Shown: positions 41,801 through 49,290 of the stretch, one piece after another
Layout of the letters: the number at the start of each line of letters is the position of its first letter
Numbering within the stretch: position 1 is the first letter of the stretch
DNA from: Candidatus Thioglobus pontius
Lineage (GTDB): Bacteria; Pseudomonadota; Gammaproteobacteria; PS1; Pseudothioglobaceae
DNA: 58,697 nt
Assembly: GCA_014384345.1 (NCBI GenBank)
Contig: JACNGB010000030.1
Span: 1 to 58,697, forward strand
Direction: 5' to 3'
The notes under the pieces: model-generated
Seen by the model: the letters and a program-made list of their open reading frames with translations, nothing else
What the model was told of the DNA's origin: nothing
Database searches by the model: none
Translations under genes and position numbers: made by a program

Positions 41801-42635
41801 TAATTTTTGTACCGTTATAACGCGATTCGGTCATAAAGTGCGCATCTGGTGTACGCGTCATTGGTAGGTTTGCACCACAAATAATAATATATTTAGAGTT
41901 ATACCAATCAGCTGATTCTGGCACGTCTGTTTGCTCACCCCAAACCTGTGGAGATGCAGGTGGTAGATCACAATACCAATCGTAGAATGAACCTACACCA
42001 GCACCAATCATTGATAAATAACGAGAACCTGCTGCGTATGAAATCATACTCATAGCAGGAATTGGAGAGAAACCATAAATACGGTCAGGGCCGTATTTTT
42101 TAATTGTATAAACATTAGCAGCCGCTGTCATTTCAACTACTTCGTCCCAAGTAGAGCGAACAAAACCGCCTAGACCACGAACACCAACATAAGAGTCACG
42201 CTTTGCTTTATCAGCTTGAATTGCCTCCCAAGCCTCAACCGGATCTTTGCCACTAGCTTTTTCATCACGGTATAAGTCTAGTAGTCGACCTCGAATTAGT
42301 GGGTATTTAATACGGTGTGGAGAGTATAGGTACCATGAGAATGAAGCACCACGCTGACAACCTCTAGGCTCATGATTCGGTAAATCTTCACGAGTACGAG
42401 GGTAATCAGTTTGCTGCATCTCATACGATACCAAACCATTTTTTACAAAAATCTGCCATGAACAACCACCAGTACAGTTCACACCATGCGTGGAGCGAAC
42501 CACCTTATCATGACGCCAGCGATTTCGGTAGGTGTCTTCCCATGCACGATCCTCTTCTGTAACGATACCGTGTCCTTCTGAATAAGTTGACTTAATACGA
42601 CTAAAATATTTAAGTCTATCTAAAAAATGACTCAT
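38892..42635 (-). CDS. narG: Respiratory nitrate reductase alpha subunit
   Basis: 1247 residues, full length. It has the FS0 cluster site HGVNCTGGCSW with the His ligand and later Cys (HEPRGCQRG), and the MGD-binding folds of membrane-bound nitrate reductase. It reduces nitrate to nitrite in the cytoplasm for anaerobic respiration. CAGGAGAAAAG precedes the ATG. A 193-bp gap with a terminator-like hairpin separates it from narK2, so it may have its own promoter. Confidence 0.97.
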   Translation of the reverse strand: MSHFLDRLKYFSRIKSTYSEGHGIVTEEDRAWEDTYRNRWRHDKVVRSTHGVNCTGGCSWQIFVKNGLVSYEMQQTDYPRTREDLPNHEPRGCQRGASFSWYLYSPHRIKYPLIRGRLLDLYRDEKASGKDPVEAWEAIQADKAKRDSYVGVRGLGGFVRSTWDEVVEMTAAANVYTIKKYGPDRIYGFSPIPAMSMISYAAGSRYLSMIGAGVGSFYDWYCDLPPASPQVWGEQTDVPESADWYNSKYIIICGANLPMTRTPDAHFMTESRYNGTKIISMAPDYAEYVKFADLWMPVKQGTDAAVFMAMGHVALKEFHIDNQDAYFAEYARSFTDFPMQVILEEVDGKTVTGRFLRASDFDKNMGEDNNPEWKTVVFDSKTNSFVVPNGSIGFRWGEEGKWNILEQAAGNEIEAELSCIDSKDAVVDVTFPHFNPEEGDSLVRKIPARKLKLANGDEVMVTSVCDLQVAQYGIDRGLGDNLASSYDDESTPYTPAWAAKITGVPAADIERTGREFADNASKTRGKSMVILGAAINHWYHNDMNYRGIMNLLHICGCVGQSGGGWAHYVGQEKLRPQAGWAPIAFGLDWNRPPRHMASTTYWYFHTDQWRYERVEADDLLASTAKAKYRGNQLADYNVAAQRMGWTPSIPQFDQNPLDLAKEAEDAGATDEAAVSDYVANKLKSGDLNFAYEDIDSEENFPRNLFVWRANLIGSSSKGHEYFLKHLLGAQNGVLSEGVEGEACNEIKWHEKSPVGKLDLMVDINFRLNSTGAYSDIVLPTATWYEKADLNTTDMHPFIHPLGKAVDPAWESKSDWQIFKTIAKKFSELSEKHLGVQKDVVSLPMQHDTPMAMAQPFGEVKDWKKGECDLIPGKTAPIFKLVERDYPSTYAKYIALGPLMKNLGNNIKGIDWNTDHEVDELAVLNGTIKEEGISKGMPSLAEDVHVCDAVMRMAPETNGEVAHKSWSGQSKKTGIDHSHLYKGRQDEKITYRDIVSQPRKIITAPTWSGIESEEVSYNACYTNLHEHIPLRTLTGRAQFYQDHEWMLDFGEGFCTYKPSIDLKAHNNVPATVKGKPHLVLNWITPHSKWGIHSTYQDNLRMLTLFRGGPYFWVSEEDAQSIGLKDNDWVEAVNDNGATTARVVVSQRVPNGMAMMYHAQEKNVNVIGSPTTGKRGGILNAVTRTVPKPTHMIGGYAQLSYAFNYYGTVGSNRDEYVIVHKIEDQDVDWLEKPLTPEREAQKNPPGINN

Positions 42636-42783
42636 GCTTTTCTCCTGTTTTTTTTAACTCTTTTTATTAATACAAACTGTCTTTCTTTAAAGATAGGTTT
42701 TGCTTATATTTCTCTTACTAGCTTTGACCTTGGCCAATAAAACCTAATGCTTTATTAAAAATAACTTATAAAAATTATTTTTA

Positions 42784-42820
42784 ATAAAGCGGAGCATGCA
42801 TACCGCATGCTCTACTTTAT
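42784..42820. terminator. Hairpin after the second narK gene
   Basis: GAGCATGC, loop ATACC, GCATGCTC, flanked by ATAAAG/CTTTAT arms. On the minus strand, stretches of T and A follow, so it can end or attenuate the narK message before narG. Confidence 0.6.
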
Positions 42821-42828
42821 CCTCTAAA

Positions 42829-44442
42829 TTAAGGGTTATGGAATTCAGCGTCCTTACGTAAGTAGAACCACCAGTTAATTACCATACAAACTGCATAGAA
42901 CACCGCAAAACCGTACAAAGCATTCTCAGGTGTAGTTAGCTTGATTTGCTCACCAAACACCTTAGGAATAATAAATGCACCATAAGCTGCTACCGCAGAT
43001 GTCCAACCTAGAACCGGACCAGCCTGTTCTTTATTAAACACTTGAGAAATTGTTCTAAACGTTGACCCGTTACCAATACCTGTCATTGCAAATAGGATGA
43101 TAAATAGAATCAAGAATGGATAGAAAAACTCTTCCGGTGTTGCAGAAGCGTAAGCTTGCTTCATGAAGTAAGCCACACCTAATGCAGAAGCAACCATAAC
43201 ACCAGAGATGATTTGAGTTACTTTAGCACCACCAATCTTGTCTGCAATCATGCCACCAATTGGTCTAATCAACGCACCAACAAATGCACCCATCCAAGCG
43301 TACGTTAGAGCTGAAGGACCATTTGGGTTAACCGTGTTGTGCGTCATAACTCCGTCCACCATCAAATGCTGGAAGCCGAAAATTACTTTAATTGATAATG
43401 CTAGTGTTGCTGCATAACCAATAAACGAGCCAAATGTCATGGTGTAGATGATGGTCATCGCCCAAGTATGCTTGTTGTTAAAGATTTTGTATTGACGATT
43501 TAAGCCTTCTTTATAGTCACTACCTAATGGTAATAACTTAAGTAGCAATACCGTTAAAGCAATAATAATAGGTAGAGCCACCCATTTACTAACCATTAAG
43601 CCTGATCCAGATGCAACTTCCGGAAGCATTAGCCATAGTCCGAATGCTGCTGTAGCAAGACCTAGAATCAACATTACAATAATTTTGATAAATGCGCCTA
43701 GTGTTGAACCAATATTTGGAGATACATGATCTTCGGTAATATTGTTCATACCTAGCCATGATGCAATTGATAATGGAATTAAGATAATCAGCCAAACATA
43801 ACCAGCATTTTGCAGATAAGTATCTGTTCCTGCTGGAATTTTACCAATTAGCGTACCTGAAGCAATTTGCAACTCAGTTGGATTACCCACTACCGCCAAT
43901 GTCATTACTAAAGGAATAACGATTTGCATAGTAGTAACACCAAAGTTACCTAAACCTGCATTCATACCCAATGAATAACCCTGAATTTTCTTCGGGAAGA
44001 AGAAAGAGATATTTGACATTGAAGAGGCAAAGTTACCACCACCAAAACCAGATAGTAATGCTAATACCTGGAATTGCCAGAATGGCGTATTAGGAGACGA
44101 TAGCGCCATACCTAAACCCAATGCCGGCAAAATCAACAATGATGTCGTTAACCAAATAGTATTTCTACCACCTGCTAAGCGAATAAAGAACGTTGATGGA
44201 ATACGCAGTGTTGCGCCCGATAAACCAGCAATTGCCGCTAGAGTGAATAGCTGCGATTTATCAAAACCACCGTAGCCAGTATTCAGCATTTGTACGGTAA
44301 TAATACCCCACATCAACCATACGGCAAAACCTGAAAGCAAGCTGGGGATAGAGATCCACAAGTTACGATTGGCAATTGCCTTGCCTGTGCTTTCCCACTC
44401 GGATGCATCATCCGGATTCCAGCTTTTTATATCTTTAGCCAT
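42829..44442 (-). CDS. narK: Nitrate/nitrite transporter, NarK2 type
   Basis: 537 residues with about 12 membrane helices plus an enlarged central region. It has nitrate-signature motifs GGGNFASSMSNISFFFPKK and GLGNFGVTTMQ. In tandem narK pairs the second is usually a nitrate/nitrite antiporter; the assignment to type 2 rests on its position and length. AGGAGCTTG precedes the ATG. It is 38 bp after the first narK gene. Confidence 0.88.
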   Translation of the reverse strand: MAKDIKSWNPDDASEWESTGKAIANRNLWISIPSLLSGFAVWLMWGIITVQMLNTGYGGFDKSQLFTLAAIAGLSGATLRIPSTFFIRLAGGRNTIWLTTSLLILPALGLGMALSSPNTPFWQFQVLALLSGFGGGNFASSMSNISFFFPKKIQGYSLGMNAGLGNFGVTTMQIVIPLVMTLAVVGNPTELQIASGTLIGKIPAGTDTYLQNAGYVWLIILIPLSIASWLGMNNITEDHVSPNIGSTLGAFIKIIVMLILGLATAAFGLWLMLPEVASGSGLMVSKWVALPIIIALTVLLLKLLPLGSDYKEGLNRQYKIFNNKHTWAMTIIYTMTFGSFIGYAATLALSIKVIFGFQHLMVDGVMTHNTVNPNGPSALTYAWMGAFVGALIRPIGGMIADKIGGAKVTQIISGVMVASALGVAYFMKQAYASATPEEFFYPFLILFIILFAMTGIGNGSTFRTISQVFNKEQAGPVLGWTSAVAAYGAFIIPKVFGEQIKLTTPENALYGFAVFYAVCMVINWWFYLRKDAEFHNP

Positions 44443-44480
44443 TTCAAGCTCCTCTTATTAAAAATTATTAAAATTATTTT

Positions 44481-45761
44481 TTATTTACCTGCAAGCGCAT
44501 CTTCACGTGCATCGCTAATATTTTTGGCCTTACGCTCTTTACCAAATGTAAAGTGCATCCAAATAAGTGATACAGCTGTAGCGCCATAAAGCAACATAAA
44601 GATCACTGAATTAATGCCTGTAAAGTCTATTAAAGCGCCAAACATAATTGGCAATAGGAATCCACCCATACCACCAGCTAATCCAACAATGCCTGACACT
44701 ACGCCAATATTGTCTGGATACTCATCTGATAAAAACTTAAATACAGATGCTTTACCAAAGCCCCAAGCAATACCAAGAATAAATAAGAATGCGGTAAACA
44801 CCCAAACATTTAGACTTAAATCAAATGTTGCTTCACCTGTAGTTGTTTTGATAACTAAAGCTGTTTGCGGGTACGACATAAAGAATAAAGAAACCAATGA
44901 AACCCACATAACCCACCAAGTTACCTTGTAAGCGCCATATTTATCAGAGAACCAGCCACCTAATGCACGAATCACACCTGAAGGCAGTACAAAAATTGCT
45001 GCCAGAAGTGCTGCTGTTTGAAGATCAAAACCATATTCGTTAATGTAGTATTTTGTCATCCATAAAGATAGAGCAACAAAGCCACCAAATACCAAAGAAT
45101 AGTACTGCATGTACTTCCAAAGCTTAGGATCGTTTAATGCCTTTAACTGGTCTTTAATACTGGTATTTTTAGCAGTGTGGTGAGCCGGATCTTCATAAGT
45201 AAACATCCAGTAGCCAACAACAACAACAATCATTGCAACTGCATAGATTTTTGGCACCATCTGCCATCCGTAAGCAACAACTAAAGAAGGAGCGATAAAC
45301 TTAGTTAACGCTGCACCCGCATTACCTGCACCAAAAATACCCATGGCAAAACCTTGATGCTCTTTATCAAACCATTTGGCTGTATATGCAATACCAACTG
45401 AGAATGATGCACCAGCGATACCAACAAACAGACCTAATACTAAGAACTGCCAATATTCAGTTGCACTACCAATAAACCATAAAGGAATAATCATGGCCAA
45501 CATTAACACCATGTAAACAATACGTCCGCCAATTTTGTCAGTCAACATACCAACTGGCAATCTAAAAATAGAACCAGTCAAAATTGGCGTTGCAACCAAT
45601 AAACCAAATTGAGTTTCGGATAACTCGAGTAGTTCCTTAATTGGAATACCAATAATGGAAAACATTACCCAAACCGCAAAACACGCGGTAAAGGCAATCG
45701 TGTTGGCTGCTAATACCGAATTAGCTTGGCCTTTATGACTACTTATCATTGATAAACCCAT
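44481..45761 (-). CDS. narK: Nitrate transporter, NarK1 type
   Basis: 426 residues, 12 membrane helices. Nitrate signatures GIFGAGNAGAALTKF and GIVGLAGGMGGFLLP are present. NarK1 proteins are thought to be proton-linked nitrate importers. It is the first gene of the narK1-narK2-narGHJI set; an FNR-like box (45825-45838) and the Crp-type palindrome (45862-45877) lie upstream, shared with the divergent regulator gene. AAAGGAGAAAG precedes the start. Confidence 0.88.
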   Translation of the reverse strand: MGLSMISSHKGQANSVLAANTIAFTACFAVWVMFSIIGIPIKELLELSETQFGLLVATPILTGSIFRLPVGMLTDKIGGRIVYMVLMLAMIIPLWFIGSATEYWQFLVLGLFVGIAGASFSVGIAYTAKWFDKEHQGFAMGIFGAGNAGAALTKFIAPSLVVAYGWQMVPKIYAVAMIVVVVGYWMFTYEDPAHHTAKNTSIKDQLKALNDPKLWKYMQYYSLVFGGFVALSLWMTKYYINEYGFDLQTAALLAAIFVLPSGVIRALGGWFSDKYGAYKVTWWVMWVSLVSLFFMSYPQTALVIKTTTGEATFDLSLNVWVFTAFLFILGIAWGFGKASVFKFLSDEYPDNIGVVSGIVGLAGGMGGFLLPIMFGALIDFTGINSVIFMLLYGATAVSLIWMHFTFGKERKAKNISDAREDALAGK

Positions 45762-45824
45762 AACTTTCTCCTTTGGTTTTTTATAAAGTTATCGGCAATT
45801 TTGCGCCGATATATAAAACAAACC

Positions 45825-45838
45825 TTGACGTGGATCAA
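45825..45838. promoter_or_regulatory. FNR-type box upstream of narK1
   Basis: TTGACGTGGATCAA matches the FNR consensus TTGAT-N4-ATCAA at 9 of 10 fixed positions. A weak -10 (CAAAAT, minus strand, 45803-45798) would place it near -40.5 of narK1. Confidence 0.55.
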
Positions 45839-45861
45839 TTAATTAATTAAAGTTGTACTTA

Positions 45862-45877
45862 TGTGATATATATCACA
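45862..45877. promoter_or_regulatory. Crp-type palindrome in the narK1 / NIT-Crp intergenic region
   Basis: TGTGATATATATCACA, a perfect TGTGA-N6-TCACA palindrome, lies between narK1 and the NIT-domain regulator. The regulator's own -10 candidate is TATGAT (45905-45910), so the centre of the palindrome is about 47 bp upstream of its start. Confidence 0.6.
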
Positions 45878-45950
45878 TTTTTTTATATCTTGTCTTTTTT
45901 TTGGTATGATTTAACCCTTGCTATTCATTTACTTATAGAGGAGTATATTT

Positions 45951-47504
45951 TTGAAAGATTATTTAATTTGCATATCAGATTTGATTCATTCGCTTCAAGG
46001 AGAAAGAGGATTTTCCACCCTTTTTATCCGTGAAAAAGACAATGGTGATATCACTAAGTTAAAAAACTACTTTCAAAATACAAATAATTCAGTTAAAGAA
46101 GTGAAAGAAATTTTTAATCAACTAAAGAAACAAGGCGAGCTTGACACAGAGCAGCTAGAGCTTATTGCTAACATTAGTCTTCATCTCTCTAAATTAACAA
46201 TCAAACGCGAAGCAACTACAACAGAGCAAATATCTACTGCAGAAATATTTGATTTCTACACATTTGGCTTGATTACTCCTCTTATTCAACTTATTAGCAG
46301 CTTTTCACTTAAGATTAAAAATATTCATCCAAATGCCGTTAGTGCATTTGTTTTTTTTATTCAATGGAAAGAGAAAGTTGGTCTTGAGCGACTTATTCTT
46401 CTCAGAGGTTTTATTAAACATGATTTTGACAATAACGAGTACCAAGAACGCATTGAGTTTTTGTTTAATGAGCAAAATTATTATAAAAAATCATTCATCT
46501 CTCTAGCAACAATCGAACAACAAGAAATAGTTGAGTCAATCTATGATGTGCCTGATTTTGAAATTCTAAATAAAATACGAGCACAACTCTCTCAAAAAAA
46601 TGTCAGCGACATAATTAGCAAAATCCAAGTTAGTGATTGGTTTGAGCTAATATCAAAGAAGCTCGATGTTATGCACACAATTGAGTACGAGCTTATTCTT
46701 AATCTTGATAAGAAGCACAGTTTGTTTGTCACAGACTCAATCAAAGACCTTGATGTTGAGCAACGCCTAGTATATAAGCTGCCTATCTTTAATAATATGC
46801 CTGCCTATGAGATTAACAAGATCGTTAATAGTGGTGATATTTACCAAATACCGAAAAACAAACTTATAGTGGCCGAAAATAGTATTGCAACACACCTGCA
46901 TGTCATCTTGATTGGCTGGGTTAAAGTATTTAAAAATACAAATAACAACAAGGAGACTATTCTTCATATGCTTAACAACAATAACAGCATTATGGAAAGT
47001 TGTATTTTTTCCAATACATGCTTAAAGGCAAGTGCCAAAAGCGTTTCTGATGTACTGTTATTTTCAATTCCAACCGATGTTGTCAAACAGCAAATTAAAA
47101 TCAATAATCAATTTGCATTAAACTTGTTAAGTTCAGTTTCCAATAAAACCATCGCTCTTAGTCATGAGATTGAACTAATCAAAACACAAACGGTTGACTA
47201 TAGGATTGGCTATTACTTGCTAAAAATCATCAATCAAAAGAAATGGTTATCTACCCATATTGCTCTACCCTACAACAAAGCCACCATTGCTTCACAACTA
47301 GGCATGAGTAGAGAGGTACTATCTAGATCTCTTAGCAGTTTAAATAGCCAAGGTTTTTTGGTAGACAAAAATAGCGTAACTTTGCCAAATAAAACAGCTC
47401 TTTGTAAATTTTGTGATGCATCAATGGTTGAGCATTGTCATAATTACGCTAGTCATGATTGCACGAACAAGGATAATTACTTTAGAAATACTACTGTTAA
47501 TTAA
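45951..47504 (+). CDS. NIT-domain / Crp-Fnr fusion regulator (nitrate sensor)
   Basis: 517 residues starting at TTG, 7 nt after GAGGAG. Residues about 1-245 are an all-helical domain with LQGERGFSTLFI, the signature of the nitrate/nitrite-sensing NIT domain known from NasR. Residues about 255-380 are a cNMP-type domain, followed by a winged helix with recognition sequence SREVLSR that keeps the Arg-Glu...Arg of CRP. The tail has Cys485, Cys488, Cys496 and Cys504 in C-x2-C-x7-C-x7-C, the same as the nap-linked regulator. It probably controls narK1K2GHJI in response to nitrate, and itself through the TGTGA palindrome. Confidence 0.82.
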   Translation: MKDYLICISDLIHSLQGERGFSTLFIREKDNGDITKLKNYFQNTNNSVKEVKEIFNQLKKQGELDTEQLELIANISLHLSKLTIKREATTTEQISTAEIFDFYTFGLITPLIQLISSFSLKIKNIHPNAVSAFVFFIQWKEKVGLERLILLRGFIKHDFDNNEYQERIEFLFNEQNYYKKSFISLATIEQQEIVESIYDVPDFEILNKIRAQLSQKNVSDIISKIQVSDWFELISKKLDVMHTIEYELILNLDKKHSLFVTDSIKDLDVEQRLVYKLPIFNNMPAYEINKIVNSGDIYQIPKNKLIVAENSIATHLHVILIGWVKVFKNTNNNKETILHMLNNNNSIMESCIFSNTCLKASAKSVSDVLLFSIPTDVVKQQIKINNQFALNLLSSVSNKTIALSHEIELIKTQTVDYRIGYYLLKIINQKKWLSTHIALPYNKATIASQLGMSREVLSRSLSSLNSQGFLVDKNSVTLPNKTALCKFCDASMVEHCHNYASHDCTNKDNYFRNTTVN

Positions 47505-47605
47505 AAAATCTATACTCTCACCCAGCCCTACATAAATATATTTTTATATTCAAATATTTCGGTGTTAACATTATCCAATCAAAATTTACTATCAACACAT
47601 AACTG

Positions 47606-48133
47606 ATGAATAATACAAAAATAAAAATAGGATTTATTACAATTTCTGACCGTGCAGCCCGTGGCGAATATGAAGATATTGGTGGACCTGCCATGCAAGA
47701 TTGGATAAAAAATGCAGTTTTATCTCCCTATGAAATAGACAGTATTATCATTGAAGACGAACAACCTTTAATCGAACAAACCATGATTGATTTTGCTGAC
47801 AACAAAGGTTGTAATCTAATCCTGACTACTGGCGGCACCGGACCAACCACACGTGACGTTACCCCTGAGGCTACACATGCTGTTTGTGAGAGAATCTTTG
47901 ATGGCTTTGCCGAGCAAATGCGTAATGTCAGCTTGCGCACAGTTCCTACTGCTATTTTATCTCGTCAAACAGCAGGAACGCGTGGTAGAAGTTTAATTAT
48001 TAACCTGCCCGGAAAGCCTGCAGCTATCGCTGTATGTCTAGGCGCCGTATTTCTAGCAGTACCAAAATGCTTAGAGCTTTTAGATAACTCTAACATTCAG
48101 ATTGATTTAGATTTTGTTGAGCAAGTATTTTAA
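47606..48133 (+). CDS. mog: Molybdopterin adenylyltransferase
   Basis: 175 residues of the MogA/MoaB family, closest to Mog: IGFITISDRAARG start, TTGGTGPTTRDVTPEAT and LIINLPGKPAAI. It adenylates molybdopterin before MoeA inserts molybdate. It stands alone, 101 bp after the NIT-Crp gene, and converges with the YbbN-like gene (5-bp gap). No Shine-Dalgarno is visible. Confidence 0.92.
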   Translation: MNNTKIKIGFITISDRAARGEYEDIGGPAMQDWIKNAVLSPYEIDSIIIEDEQPLIEQTMIDFADNKGCNLILTTGGTGPTTRDVTPEATHAVCERIFDGFAEQMRNVSLRTVPTAILSRQTAGTRGRSLIINLPGKPAAIAVCLGAVFLAVPKCLELLDNSNIQIDLDFVEQVF

Positions 48134-48138
48134 GACTA

Positions 48139-49014
48139 TTAACTCATTAAATTGGCTAACCGCTGACGATATACGCCACTTTCTTCAGGATTAGTATTAG
48201 CCAGCATGTTGCAAATCATGCCGATCATTTCTCTTGCAACACCCTCTTTAAAATTTGGCTCGTTTTCCTGAATAAAAAACAACATTTCCATGCCCGCTTC
48301 AATATCGTGCTGAGCAAATAAGCAAACTGCCAAATCAAAACGCACTTGATAGTCATTTGGTGCACTTAACATTTGCACTTTTAAAGAGTCAATGCCTGAT
48401 GTGTTTTGAGCAAGTCTAATAAAATTAAATTGGCTTGAAATTGACAGACCTATATCCTTTGTTTTAACTGACTCGGGTAATTTATCAAACAATTCTTGCG
48501 CCTGCTCTATCTCATTAATATCTAGGAAGATTTGCACCATGTCCAGTGCAATACGTGTATTACTTGGATCAGATGAAACAGCTTGGGTTAACAACATAAT
48601 TGCAGACTGAGTATCGCCCTCCATATGTTTAATTCTGGCCTGATCTCGCAATTCGTCAGACGCTCGAAAAACCCCATAATGTTTCAACAAAACACGCAGC
48701 TCTTCTTTCTGTAATTCACCCTCTTCACGCTGAATTTCCTTGCCATTCTTGAATACTGCCAAAGTAGGTACATTGGTGATTGAAAACTGCTGTTTTAACT
48801 CATCTTGCTCATCAATATCAACCTTAGCAAAAATAAAGCCACCAGGAAATTCTTTAGCAAGGTCTGATAGAGCATATTCAGTCTTAATACACGGCTCAGA
48901 CCAAATACCCATAAACTCAACTATAACTGGCAAGTGTGATGAATTATGCACAACAAGGTCTTCAAAATTATTTTGACTGACTTCAAAGATTAAGGGTTTG
49001 TTTTCATCTTTCAT
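48139..49014 (-). CDS. Thioredoxin-domain/TPR co-chaperone, YbbN (CnoX)-like
   Basis: 291 residues. The N-terminal thioredoxin fold has WSEPC in place of WCGPC, so only Cys42 remains (Ser39), like the S-x-x-C of YbbN. The C-terminal half is helical TPR-like. YbbN proteins hold client proteins and pass them to chaperones such as GroEL. It ends the CbbQ/O operon after a small ORF, so a role in RuBisCO folding is tempting but not shown. Confidence 0.85.
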   Translation of the reverse strand: MKDENKPLIFEVSQNNFEDLVVHNSSHLPVIVEFMGIWSEPCIKTEYALSDLAKEFPGGFIFAKVDIDEQDELKQQFSITNVPTLAVFKNGKEIQREEGELQKEELRVLLKHYGVFRASDELRDQARIKHMEGDTQSAIMLLTQAVSSDPSNTRIALDMVQIFLDINEIEQAQELFDKLPESVKTKDIGLSISSQFNFIRLAQNTSGIDSLKVQMLSAPNDYQVRFDLAVCLFAQHDIEAGMEMLFFIQENEPNFKEGVAREMIGMICNMLANTNPEESGVYRQRLANLMS

Positions 49015-49028
49015 ATGACTTTCCTTTT

Positions 49029-49283
49029 TTAACGGGGTTGAAATAAAATCGATTTAATCGACTGATAATTAGTTGCTATATTTCTTAAATTTTCTTCACC
49101 TATTTTAGTGTCAACTCGACCTTGGCTCAGGTCTTTAACTTGATCAACATACATCTTCTTTAGAGTGTCCAGCGTTGCAATTATTTCGTAGACACTTGGA
49201 TTGCTAGAATCAGCCCAGTCTTGAGGCAATGTATGAGGATATTTAGGAACAAACTCAATGAGTTTTTCATCATCCTCAAACAT
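49029..49283 (-). CDS. Small conserved-context protein, unknown
   Basis: 84 residues, soluble, predicted mostly helical after a Pro-rich start (YPHTLPQDWADSS). No family recognised. It starts 7 bp after cbbO1, so it is co-translated with the activase genes; possible co-factor of the CbbQ/O complex. The length is small and no paralogue follows the second cbbO. Confidence 0.6.
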   Translation of the reverse strand: MFEDDEKLIEFVPKYPHTLPQDWADSSNPSVYEIIATLDTLKKMYVDQVKDLSQGRVDTKIGEENLRNIATNYQSIKSILFQPR

Positions 49284-49290
49284 GTGATAA

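Noticed and set aside
42724-42737. FNR-like box TTGACCTTGGCCAA upstream of narG
   Set aside because: The right half is degenerate and no -10 lies at a suitable distance.
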